Shown: in pieces, positions 14,201-26,200 of the stretch | Layout: each line of letters starts with the position of its first letter | Numbering within the stretch: the first letter of the stretch is position 1 | NCBI RefSeq assembly: GCF_910592395.1 | Contig: NC_088318.1 | Coordinates: 13,392,349-13,456,348 of the forward strand | From: Lineus longissimus | Lineage: Eukaryota; Nemertea; Pilidiophora; Heteronemertea; Lineidae | Direction: 5' to 3' | Length of the DNA stretch: 64,000 nt | Made by a program: the position numbers and the translations under genes | Notes under the pieces: model-generated | What the model was told of the DNA's origin: nothing | Seen by the model: the letters and a program-made list of their open reading frames with translations, nothing else | Databases searched by the model: none

Positions 14201-17200
14201 GTACTATAAATTTTCAAGTTGTAGCCAATTCGAATGCATCATAAAGTTCTACACTCATTGGGTATATGACTGCATTTCTATTTTCCTGGACCATCAGTAA
14301 TTACGAGAGGCGTACCCCTTTAAAAGAGAGAGCGCTCTTATGATGAGGAAGGATTCGATGGTTCAAATCTCCTACGAGCCACTTTGGTGAACAGATCTTT
14401 CCTGACCAATGCTTCCACCACAGCTAAATAAGCGCACCAAGTCCTTTCTGATCGAGGCGCTGACTAATAAATACAAATAAAAGTTAATGCAGAAGTCCAG
14501 ATCCGTCATGAAATTGGAAATATAAAAGCAGAGCTCCCGGAGTTTCGGATAGGCCACCGCAACTTGTGGTATTAGATAACTCCATAGAACACCGTCCAAC
14601 GGATAACATGCCAGAAAAAAGATAAACGCAAAAGCAACCACCATCATCATCACCGTTAGATGGCGCTCCTGAATCTCCTGTTTCTTTTGTGCGCCTTTTT
14701 CATTCAAATTTTGCAATTCCTTGCCCTTTTGTCGAAACTTGATCAAGATGGATATATTTAGTAAGAGAACTATGATTGGGGATGAGTAGTTTACGATGAC
14801 GAAGAAAAACATTAGGATAAATCCCTCAAACCACTCTGGGAACTCCGGAGGGTTGACGCAGATGTCGGTGTGTATGTTTGACCTATTCGTCTCGTAAATT
14901 TTCCACAGTTTTACTGAGTTGAAGGCTAAATGAAAACAAATATTAAACGCATAGCAAGCCCTAGCTTTCTTGACAGTGCACCAAGCAGCCGCCTTTAATG
15001 GAAAGCACACTGCCACACACCGGTCGATAGAAATTATTATCACATTCCAAACATGGATGCCGAAAACCGCAAAAACACCGTAGTTTAACACCTTACAGAG
15101 GAAATCGCCGTACGCTGCGAAAGTATCTGGGAACTTGGAGAGTAAGACCCTATGCGCGAAGGCGAGGATTAATGAACCGTTGTCTCCCATGGCCAACGCT
15201 CTGAAGTGGTAAGACATAACAACGTTTTGGCACTTACGAAGTCTTTGTGTCATGATCATAAGAGTTACCGTGTTTCCGATAAAACCTAGGGACAACGCCA
15301 CGCAGGGTATGTAGAAATTAAAAAGAGATATCAATGTTATTAATGTTTCATCTTTATGGCCATCGCCGTTTCCCTTATTTATATCTTGAGACGATTCGTT
15401 GAAGTCCGACATGACTGAAACTGAGAAACGGGATAACACGGTGTCTATTTGTCCCGGCAGAATGCGATGGCGTTACAACAATATAAAACCAAATCGATGA
15501 AGAATGGGATGGGGTCCGAGTGATTTGGTAAAAGTTGGCTTGAACACGGAAAAAACTGACCTGGATACTGGCACACAAACGTTTATAACGCTGAGGAAAG
15601 TCTCAGATATACCTCTTGTAGCGAACGTCTCGCAGTCGTTGAACGATGTTGCCGATTGACTTGTGTGGCTTATAACTATATTATCATCAGCCGGACAAAA
15701 AATCGGCATAACGGAAAAGCTCCATCTAGGAATAGGTAAATCACCCACCATTTCGAAGAAGTGTTGCGGGTTGGAACTGACAATCTTAAGCAGACCATGA
15801 TCTACAAAGCAAAGCTAGCTGAGACTGGAACTTTCACATCATAGTAAACAGTCACAACCTGCCAGGATAATTGAACCACTATCGCAGAAAGGCTTGTCTT
15901 GCTCACTCCGACGTTAGTTTTTTGAGAGTTTGCTTACTTGAAAGAATAGACAGTAATATGAAAGGTGAATATGAAAGGTGAAAGGAAAGGGATAGTCAAA
16001 GAACGGCGGGCAGAAAGAAAATGGCATTCCGTCGCCGGTAGGCTTGTTTCCAACCAATCAGTGTCACGTACATTCTCACATAGCTCGTTGTTGTCGGATG
16101 CACTGAAGACCTTTGTCGTCAATCCGACAGAAGCCTAAAGCTTGCAGCACACTGGACGCCAACTTCGGCGGCAAGGCGCGTCAGACTGAACGCCGCTCGA
16201 CGCCAGAGTTGGCGGCAGTGGATCGCGCTCATAGCACACCTACTCAGAATTGGCGTCCAGTAGCGTCTTTTCCGCCACTTCCAAGAATCGTGGGGGCTGC
16301 CATTTTGATATCATGTGACGTCAAGACGCAAGGTGATTGGCCAAAGCCTCGCCGTTGACGCTGGTTGACGCCAACTCTGGCGGCGATCCGTAGCACACCT
16401 GGATTCTTCTTGCGTTCACTGGCGTTCAGACGCCGCTACAGGCGTCAAAAATCAAACATGCTAGATATCTGGCGGCAAGTGGCGGCAAGTGGCGGCAAGT
16501 GGCGTTTGCCTGACGCCGTCCGTAGCACACTACGAATTTTTCAGGCGTTCAGGACTCTTGCGGCAAAAAACGCGCCTTGCCGCCGGAGTTGGCGTCCAGT
16601 GTGCTGCAAGCTTTAAGGAATCCTATCAATACAGCGCGATGCTGTAAGGTTCCAGCCAATCAGTGCGTGTGGTGCGACAACGTCAACAGGGGTTGCTGCC
16701 AATAACAAAGCAAATAGCGAATGAAGCACCCATGTGGCAGATGTTGCTTTCGACGATTGTTTGCTGGATAGGTTTCCCAATCGAAAAACAAAAGTGATAT
16801 AGAATTCAACGCAAGATGATATAACAAAAAAACTTCATAAGGGAAAGATCAAGGGCCTATTTTAGAACAAACAACTGGCCATTTGATCATGAACCCCGTC
16901 GCCAGCAGGCTTGTTTTCTTGGCATTTGTGAAACTGAAAGCGCAGCACTTGAAATGATACAAAGCTCAAGGCCTGTTGCGATATGTATACTACTGGTAGT
17001 AAGCATGAAAGATCACGACGATTCATACTATGCGTGATGTCTCGGTATCTATATAGAGGAAATGCATGTCAGTTTATAATTAGAGACATCCTCAAATAAC
17101 CAACGATGTACATGTACATAATGATCTGACCGATTATTTCAAGATAAGATCAGATCTATTTTTAATTCGCCGTTCGTGTTCTATTTTCTAGTCGCTAAGG

Positions 17201-20200
17201 CGAATAGAAATAAAAATTACCGTTGTGCATGCAGTTGTCAGTCGCACGCAAATTCGCTGAAACTGGGCATGGAATATTTTACACCAGCCTACATTTATGG
17301 CAACGATATTGTTGAAATTTATATCAGTACTTATATACACAATTGGATTTATTCAATTCAGTTCAAATTCAATTTTTTTTTAAACGAATGGAGTGCCTTT
17401 CAAAGGTCAATAATGGCAACCATCCTGAATACGTAATACATTCCTGGAGTATAAGACATATACTTTAAAGTCTTTTTAATCATTGCAATTTGTTATTTCG
17501 TGTATTTTACTCTCTGCCCGGTGTGTAAACCCCTTTAGATACAAAAAGTTGAAAAAGAAGTAGACTACTTCAAGTGATATTTATCATGAAGCTTACAATC
17601 ATACCTACAATATGATATAATTAATTTTTCATTTTAACCCCCTGGTATCGACTGCGCATTAACCCTCTCAGCAATTTAGCGAAAATTCATAAAAAGGCCC
17701 TGTGATAAACAATAGAATCATAATAAGTTCCTACCTCAAAAAAATCCATAAAGAAACCCTTATGTACGATAATCCAACCTAATATCGAAACACAAAACCC
17801 GGCCCGGCAGTCTCCTGTACATGAATACATGAATGGGGTCAGGAGGCTGACTCGCCAACTCGCTATAGCCCTGTATTACTGGGTAAAATGTACAGAAACC
17901 CACCTAGGAACGAGTTTTATTACAAAGATTACACTCTAAGCATCGCCCCTGTGGTGTTACTTTACTTCTCGTCCGCTTGGATATCGTAGGACGGGAGTTT
18001 TAAACACGGACGGCTACGGGCGGTATAGTGAGATCCGGCTCGGGCGGCTACGGGCGGTACAGGAGCTCATGATTATCGCACGTCGCTGCAAGAAGCGATC
18101 TTGCTTGCAGACTAGCTCAATCCCACATTGCAGCGGTATGGTAAAAAATCAAAAAGGTATATCCGCAGGTCGCGCTAAACTATTTATGTCGCAGGCTACC
18201 CGGGGCATAAGAGCGATTTTTGCCGCATACGAACAAATCGGTCGTCTCTGCGTCATAAGGGACAGATTGCTATTCTGTTTCGTTGATTGACATGCATGAT
18301 ATCGATTCTTTCTATCGTACTGTATTGCCGTTGAGTAGAATGGTTTACAAATACATGTACTATAAATTTTCAAGTTATAGCCAATTCGAATGCATCATAA
18401 CTACACTACGGCATTGGGTATATGACTACATTTCTATTTTCCTGGACCATCAGTAATTACCAGAGGCGTACCCCTTTAAAAGAAAGAGCGCTCTCAAGAT
18501 GAGGAAGGATTCGATGGTTTAAATCAGCCACTTTGGTGAACAGACCTAGCCTGACCAACGCTTCTACCACAACTTAATAAGCGCACCAAGTCTTTTCTGA
18601 TCGAGGCGCTGACTAATAAATACAAATAAAAGTTAATGCAGAAGTCCAGATCGGTCATGAAATTGGAAATATAAAAGCAGAGCACCCGGAGTTTCGGATA
18701 GGCCACTGCAACTTGTGGTATTAGATAACTCCATAGAACACCGTCCAACGGATAACATGCCAGAAAAAAGATAAACGCGAAAGCAACCACCATCATCATC
18801 ACCGTTAGATGGCGCTCCTGAATCTCCTGTTTCTTTAGTGCGCCTCTTTCATTCAAATGTTTCAATTCCTTGCCCTTTTGTCGAAACTTGATCAAAATGG
18901 ATATATTCAATAAGAGAACTATGATCGGGGATGAGTAGTTCACGATGACGAAGAAAAACATTAGGATAAATCCCTCAAACCACTCTGGGAACTCCGGAGG
19001 GTTGACGCAGATGTCGGTGTGTGTGTTTGACCTATTCGTCTTGTAAGTTTTCCACAGTTTTACTAAGTTGAAGGCTAAATGAAAACAAATATTAAACGCA
19101 TAGCAAGCCCTAGCTTTCTTGACAGTGCACCAAGCAGCTGCCTTTAACGGAAAGCACACTGCCACAAACCGGTCGATAGAAATTATGATCACATTCCAAA
19201 CATGGATGCCGAAAACTGAAAAAACGCCATAGTTTATCACCTTACAGAAGAAATCGCCGTACACTGCGAAAGCATCTAGGAACTTGGTGAGTAAGACTCT
19301 GTGCACGAAGGCTAGGATTAATGAACCGTTGTCTCCCAAGGCCAACGCTCTGAAATGGTAAGACATTACGACGTTTCGACGCTTACTGAGTCTTTGCGTC
19401 ATGATTATAAGAGTTGCCGTGTTCCCGATAAAACCTAGGGACAACGCCACGCAGGGTATGTAGAAGTTAAAAAGAGACATCAATGTTATTAATGTTTCAT
19501 CTTCATGGCCATCGCCGTTTCCCTTATTTATATCTTGAGACGTTTCGTTGAAGGCCGACATGACTGAAACTGAGGATATCAGACCTATAGGCTCAAATCT
19601 AGCAGGTCAAGGTCAGAATATCGGTACATCAGAGCAGGGAGTTGATGGAATCGGGGAAACACGTAGTCTATTTGTCCAGGTGGAAAGCGACGGCGTTACA
19701 ACAATATGAAATCAAATCGATGAAGAATGTGATGTCATGTTTCTAAAGGTATTTCGGGAGATTTGGTTAAAGCTGGCTAGAACACGGAAAAAAACTGAGC
19801 TAGATACTGAGAAATCGGCCTAACACGAAAGCTCCATTTAGAAATGGGTTACTATCATTTCGAAGAAGTGTTGCGAGTTGGAACGGACAATCTTAAGCAG
19901 ACGATGATCTATAAGGCAAAGTCAGCTGAGACTGGAACTTGCACGTCATAGTAAACAGTCACAACCTGCCAGGATAATTGACGTTAGTTGTTTGTGAATT
20001 TGGTTTGTTAAAAGTATACAATAATATGCCGATCAAATGCAGAAGCGATTTAAAAATGAAAGATGAAAGGAAGATGATATTCAATAATCGAACAGAGGGC
20101 ATAAAGAAAAATGGTATTTCGTCGCCGTAAGGCTCGTTTCGGAGCAAACACCTTCACGCACATTCTCGATCACATCGCTCGTTGTTGTCGGAGAATGAGA

Positions 20201-23200
20201 AGATTGCACATCGAAAGCCTTTGTCGTCAATCCTGCAGAAATCCAGAAATCCGTTCAATAACGCGATGATGTAACGTCCCAGCCAATCAGCGCGTGAACA
20301 GGGGCGATTGCTGCCTATAACAAACCTAATAGCGACTGAAGCACCGCTGTGGCAGAGGTTGCTTTCGGCGCTGTTTGTTGGATAGGTTTCCTTATTGGGA
20401 AACGAAAGTGATAGCGAATTCAACGCCAGATTATATAACAATAATCGTCATAGGGAACCGATTAAGGGCTTATTTTAGAACAAACAACTGGCCATTTGAA
20501 CTCCGTCGCTGGCAGGCTTGTTTTCTTCGCGAACGTTAGGCACGTAAGGCTACGAGAGATTTTGTGAAATTGAAAGCAGAACTTGAAATGATATAAAGCT
20601 CGAACCCTGTTGCGATATATATACTATATAGTAAACATGAAACATCATCATGACGATTCGTATCATGCGTGATCTACCTGACCGACTTCAGTGTATAGAG
20701 GAAATGCGTGTCATTTTATAATTAGAGACATCCTCAAATAACTATGCAGCAATGTGCATATATGTCCGGTTATTTTCAGATCATATCAGATCAGTTTTTA
20801 AAAGCCTTCGCCTCTTGTGTTCTAGTGGCTAAGGTGAATAGAAATAAAAATTGCCGTTTGTGCATGCAGTTGTCTGTCGCACGCAAGTTCGTTTAAACTG
20901 GGCATGTAATATTGTACACCAGCCTATGGCAACGGTATTGAGTACGTTTTAATTTTTATGTATTTAATACATAAAAATTAAATTCAAATTAAATTACATT
21001 TTCTGAACGAACGGAGTGCCTTTCAAAGGTCAATAATGGCACCCATCCTGAATACGTAATATTCCTGGAGTATAAAACAGTGAACTTTCTTTATCCTTTC
21101 TTTTTTCAGTGAAACCGTCTTTTTAACCACTGCAATTTGTTATTTCGTGCATTTTGGTTTCGCGCCTACTGCATGGGGACTATGAAAAGTATTGCAAAAT
21201 TGAAGACCTTGACAGTGAGCTTGACAGCCCCCCCCCCCCCCCCACACACACACCCCACACACTCACACCCCCACCTCACCCCATTTCCCTCGTTTTTCGG
21301 TAACATTTGTCAAACTCTTTTCAGAACTCTAGTGTTTGGAAGCTTGGGGGTGCGGTCTTGGCGTAGTGACAGCGTTATCTTGATGATGATGATGATGATG
21401 CCTACGTCAACACCCACACTTTCTCAACCCCAAGACCTGGCCTCGCCCATTATGTCAAACAAGCTCCACAATATGACGAGACAGTTTGGTTGGAGGTGTC
21501 CATAATGGTAGAAAATTGTAATCAGTGGTCACAGACTTTTAAGCGTGTCTTGGGCTAGGCTATATCATGAAAGATTAAGGCCGTTTTTCACTTTAATCCA
21601 ACAATACGGAAGGGAAGTGTATTAATCTTGCACGCCAAGAAGTAGAGCGCAACCATAATTACATATATCATTATGATATTTTTGTATGATTGTCAGCCAG
21701 TCACGTTTTTGACAGCATCACGTTTAGGGTTACATGCAGGTCACATGAGTTGAAAGATTTCGGTCACGTGCGACGAAAATCCTGTTGAAACGAAGGCGGC
21801 TGAAGTGCTTGTAATTCTCAAATGGGAAATCCCATGAAAAAATACTTCCACATTTCCTGGCGAGGTTTACGTTCGGCTTCGATGAGAAAAATGGGAAGAG
21901 CGATGTGCAGCAACTGGCGCCAGGAGGTGTTGCAGAAGAGTCGATGGTTCAAATCCCCGCTGCCCCTATTTTATGGGTCAATTATCCATTGCCCTTATGA
22001 GGCCCCTGTTTATCAGTCCAGCGTTCGACACTAGAAACATGACGAGAATATTATCACTTCCTGAGCTGAAGGAGCCCCACCCATCTCATTATAGTCACCA
22101 GATCCTCATTTGAATGATAACTACATTGTGATCTGCGCATATATTTCATTTCTCGGAAAGGCATTTAGATCTGATTGACAAATTAATTAATCAGTATTCC
22201 GCCTAAGAATATTCGGTCACCACCCCAGACATCACTACCTCAAATGCTGAGCTACATTCCTTTACTCAAGCCAATTAAGCGTAAGAAGTCTGTTCTGATC
22301 GAGGCACTAACCAATAGGTAGATATAAAAGTTGATACAGGAGTCCAGATCCGTCATGTAATTGAAAATATAAAAGCAGAGCTCCCGTAATTTCGGATAGG
22401 CAGCTGCAACATGAGGCATTGCATAACTCCAAAGAAGATCATCAAAGGGATAGCATGCCAGACAAAAGATAAACGCAAAAGCAACGACCATCATCATCAA
22501 AGTTAGATTGCGCTCCTGGCCCTCTTTTTTCTGTTTTGCGTCCTTATCGTCACAATCTTTCAGTTTCTTACCCTTTCGTCGAAACGAAATCAGAATGGAT
22601 ACATTCAGAATTAGAACTATGACTGGCGGTGCGTAGTTGACGATGACGTAATAAAACATTAAAATGAAGTTCTCAAACCAGTTTGGGAAATCCGGAGGGT
22701 TGACGCAGATTTCTTCGCTCCCCTTCTCGTAATATTTCCACAGCTTCACTGCGTTGAAAGCAAGATGAAAACAAAGGTTGAAGAGATAGCATGCCCTGGC
22801 TTTCTCGACAGTGCACCACGCAGCCGCCTTTAACGGGAAGCACACTGCCACAAACCGGTCGACAGAAATTATGATCACATTCCAGACATGGATACCAAAA
22901 GACGCGAACAGAGTGTAGTAAAATTCCTTACATAAAAAATCGCCATAGTTTTCGAAAGCATTTGGTACCTTATCCAGTATCACCCTTTGGGCCATACCTA
23001 GGATTAACATACCGTTATCCCCCATGGCCAACGCCCGAAAGTGATATGACATCACGACGTTTTGGCGCTTACGGAGTCTTATCGTCATAATGATGAATGT
23101 TACGGTGTTACCTATGAAACCTAGGCACATTAGGACGCAAGGTATGTAGAAATTAAAAATGGCCAGCAACGTCTCCATCAATGGGTCATCGTCTTTGAGC

Positions 23201-26200
23201 GTATTTACACCCGATGACGTCCCTGTGTCGTTGTAACCAGCCATGCCCATGCTGAAACTGATCGGGTCTGCCCGGAAGTGGTAATCACGCCAGACCGGTC
23301 TCAAAGCATGGACCAACTGCTATGCCGAAACTCTTGGATGTTGATTGAATAAGAAGCAGCGATATATTTGATGCTCACACTATGTAAATGAAACACAAAA
23401 GATAACACGGAAGCCGCCTCATGCACGGGTATGACGACGTAAAGAACAGAAATTAATGGCAGCAAAAATTATCGGCAAGTCGGATCCCACAGAAAAAGCT
23501 AATTTGCTCACGGAACGGACACGGAGTTTCGATTCCTCATCAACTTTCCAGATCGAAACGCCAAGTAGCCGACTCTTGCTCATCCCGCATTTATTCGAAT
23601 GACGTCGCCTATAGGCTTGCGTTGCTTATATCGAACGTCTAGAGTGAGCCTGAACTTAATTTGAACTAACCAACCAACAATTCTTTCGCTACAAGGCACC
23701 CAATCCGGCGTTACCCATTATGAAGGAGATGATGATTTTGAGCTCAAAGCCGGAAGCGATTGATGTGAACAAACGTCGTAGAGAACAGGGCAAGGGCCCA
23801 TGACACACCAAAGCAGTTGGGCCCCGCGCCAGTAGGCTTGTCTTGCCAATCTCGACATCGTGCGCTGAAGAGGTTTCATTTCCAATAGAATGTGATGCAG
23901 AGAGAACAAAGTCGGATATGATTTAAATAGGGAAGTAAAATATAGATCAAACTATTCATATTCTGTACGAATACGAAATCCCGAATTGGCTTCAAGGGCA
24001 GCCAGATACAGCCTCCGGGTTGCTTCAGAAATAGGCATCGTCAAAGTCGAAGGGTTCCTTGCATAAAATAACTAGTCAAGTTGACAACAGATAATTATAT
24101 ATATCTTCATTATTGTTTATAGTACAGGTGCATAATAGAACGAAAAAGGTTTTAGATAGGGGAAACGTTAATTTGGGAAGAAGTGCTTGGCCATCTTCGC
24201 CGTGAGGGTCAGTTGCACGCTAAACCCTCGAGTGAAAGGCTCTGAAGCGCACAGGATGGATTGGGAATTGATGATGATGTATAGTAGCGGAAATCTTCAG
24301 GACTCCTGAGATCTATAAACTACTGTCTGTAGCAATAAACCTTAGAGGGGGCTTTTAAAACCCCTTTTCTATCATATGGTTACCTGTAACTTTTGGAGGA
24401 ATTCATGAACACGATTATCTTAAATGTGCATTATTTTCCCAATCCTGAACGTCAGTGCAACACTTGGCACTGATGACCGAGCTTATAGTAACGTGTGCGA
24501 GGGGAGGAGCATAACGACTGACTCTGGTATTAGAGGATGCACCTTCCCTTGCAACCCTAAAGTATAGTGAACAATACCAACCTGCAAAATGCGCGGGAAC
24601 GCGATTCCGGAAATGCGCTATGCATTATGTTGGCTTTGAAGGCAGCGAGCGTTGATCTCAAGTTCAGCATCCACGAGCAAGTTCGATATGGCGTAAGAGT
24701 AGGAAAGGCCAGTCATTTTATTGGTTATAAAGGTACAGATGTTTCCCTGTCACAGCTGTTAGGCTTTGTGATCAGTTATTTAGTAAGAAAAAATACCCCT
24801 AACCCATGATAAGAAGATCCCTCTAATTCCATTTAAGATTGTTTCAACACTTTTGTTTATGACATTTAGAAGAAGATAATCCAACAGCAATCGTATGCAC
24901 CTGTGTCGTTCCGAATCGGATGCTCATCGTAGGAAATCGATGATATTCCTGTTTTGGCCAGGGTAGACGCCCGTGCCAGTCTATTAATCATCCACAACAC
25001 AAAGGGTTCATATGGGGAAGGGATGAGGCCAATCCACAACGTCCGGACTAACTTCAACTTCAAAGTTACAAACATTTAATTTTCACGCCTATAGGATGAC
25101 TGAAATGCCATGATCATGATGGCTGACCACCGGATTTACGTCTCAATATTTATCCCATCTGAAAGTATGAAGTAAGAGGACGAACGCAATACATCTGCCA
25201 ACCACATCCTGACGAAATTCCCAAGCTATCAGCCCTGAGGGAGGAGCTGGCGATCTGGAACCTGCATGCCGGACCTATGCAGCTTTGCGGTGAGGACGAA
25301 TGACGACAGACGACAGTATATTAGTCACCAGAAAAGGATTGTCCATTTTAGATTGAGAACGCACAATAAGAAAAAAAAGGAGGAAGAAGTACCGTATCGA
25401 GGCCTGTATAGCTCAAGTGTTGTGTAAGCACTTGTCTGGCATTGTCACTGACATCAGAGAGGTTTAGAATTTGATCCAAGAACGATACCAACAACGAGGT
25501 GATGATATAAATCAGGAAATATCTTCTTCAACATTTCTGCGCCCCGATCCGGAAGCAAAAGACTTAAGCCCCCACACTGGGCGCGGGCGTCACCGGCGAG
25601 TATAGAACATATGGTTATGGCAGGCCTGAACTAGGAGGGACCGAGGCTCAACCAAAACAGATGATCAGTAAATAACTGATCGTTCTTGGGCAAACGGCTA
25701 CATCTGTTTCAATAATTTGATGATTGATTCTGCGGGTTGATGATAAAGCTGATAAGGAACAAAATATCGTTCACAAACATATGAGCAGTTGGAGGCTGGA
25801 CAGCTTACCGGTGGGCTTCATCCGTTGATGGGTCGCACTTCATCATTTTAATAGCAAACTGAAGTACCAGTTCTGGCAGCTCCAAATCAAGAAATTGACC
25901 ACTTTGGATGGAATATTTGTTGTTTATGGACAAGTCTGGCCCGCCAATTTGCCCGTCAAATAAACCGGAAGAAATGTCAACGTTTACTTAAGTATAGTTT
26001 ACCATTCTGTCCAGGCACGGCTAGTGATCGGTGAGAACTTTTGCGGTTTAAGACGAGATCAATAGATAATTTTTAATTGACGTGGAATGTACGTCTATAC
26101 TTACCTTGGGAACATGAAATCCACATGGGCTGGGTGCACTGATGAAAGCTTCATGGAGCTGAAGTCCATTAATAATGCACTCTAAAGTGAGTGCGGGGCC

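Larger units (their letters stand above)
13912..17508. repeat. Segmental duplication, copy A (contains GPCR copy 2)
   Basis: Begins CTCATGATTATCGCACGTCG and ends near GCAATTTGTTATTTCGTG. Matches 18066-21155 across the GPCR, its 3' flank and about 2 kb upstream. Without the 480-bp insert its length is about 3117 bp, close to copy B (3090 bp). Confidence 0.8.
18066..21155. repeat. Segmental duplication, copy B (contains GPCR copy 3)
   Basis: Direct repeat of 13912-17508 in the same orientation. It lacks the MITE-like insert and a 37-bp stretch holding one upstream module. The 17509-18065 spacer between copies carries GGCTACGGGCGGTA repeats near 18010-18060. Confidence 0.8.

Noticed and set aside
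15413-15439. N-terminal extension of GPCR copy 2
   Set aside because: Starts at GTG; the ATG at 15412 matches the start of copy 3.
21137-21505. 122-aa open frame
   Set aside because: Runs through poly-C, CA and GAT low-complexity sequence.
23251-23316. N-terminal extension of GPCR copy 4
   Set aside because: Starts at TTG; ATG at 23250 or 23244 gives an N-terminus like the other copies.
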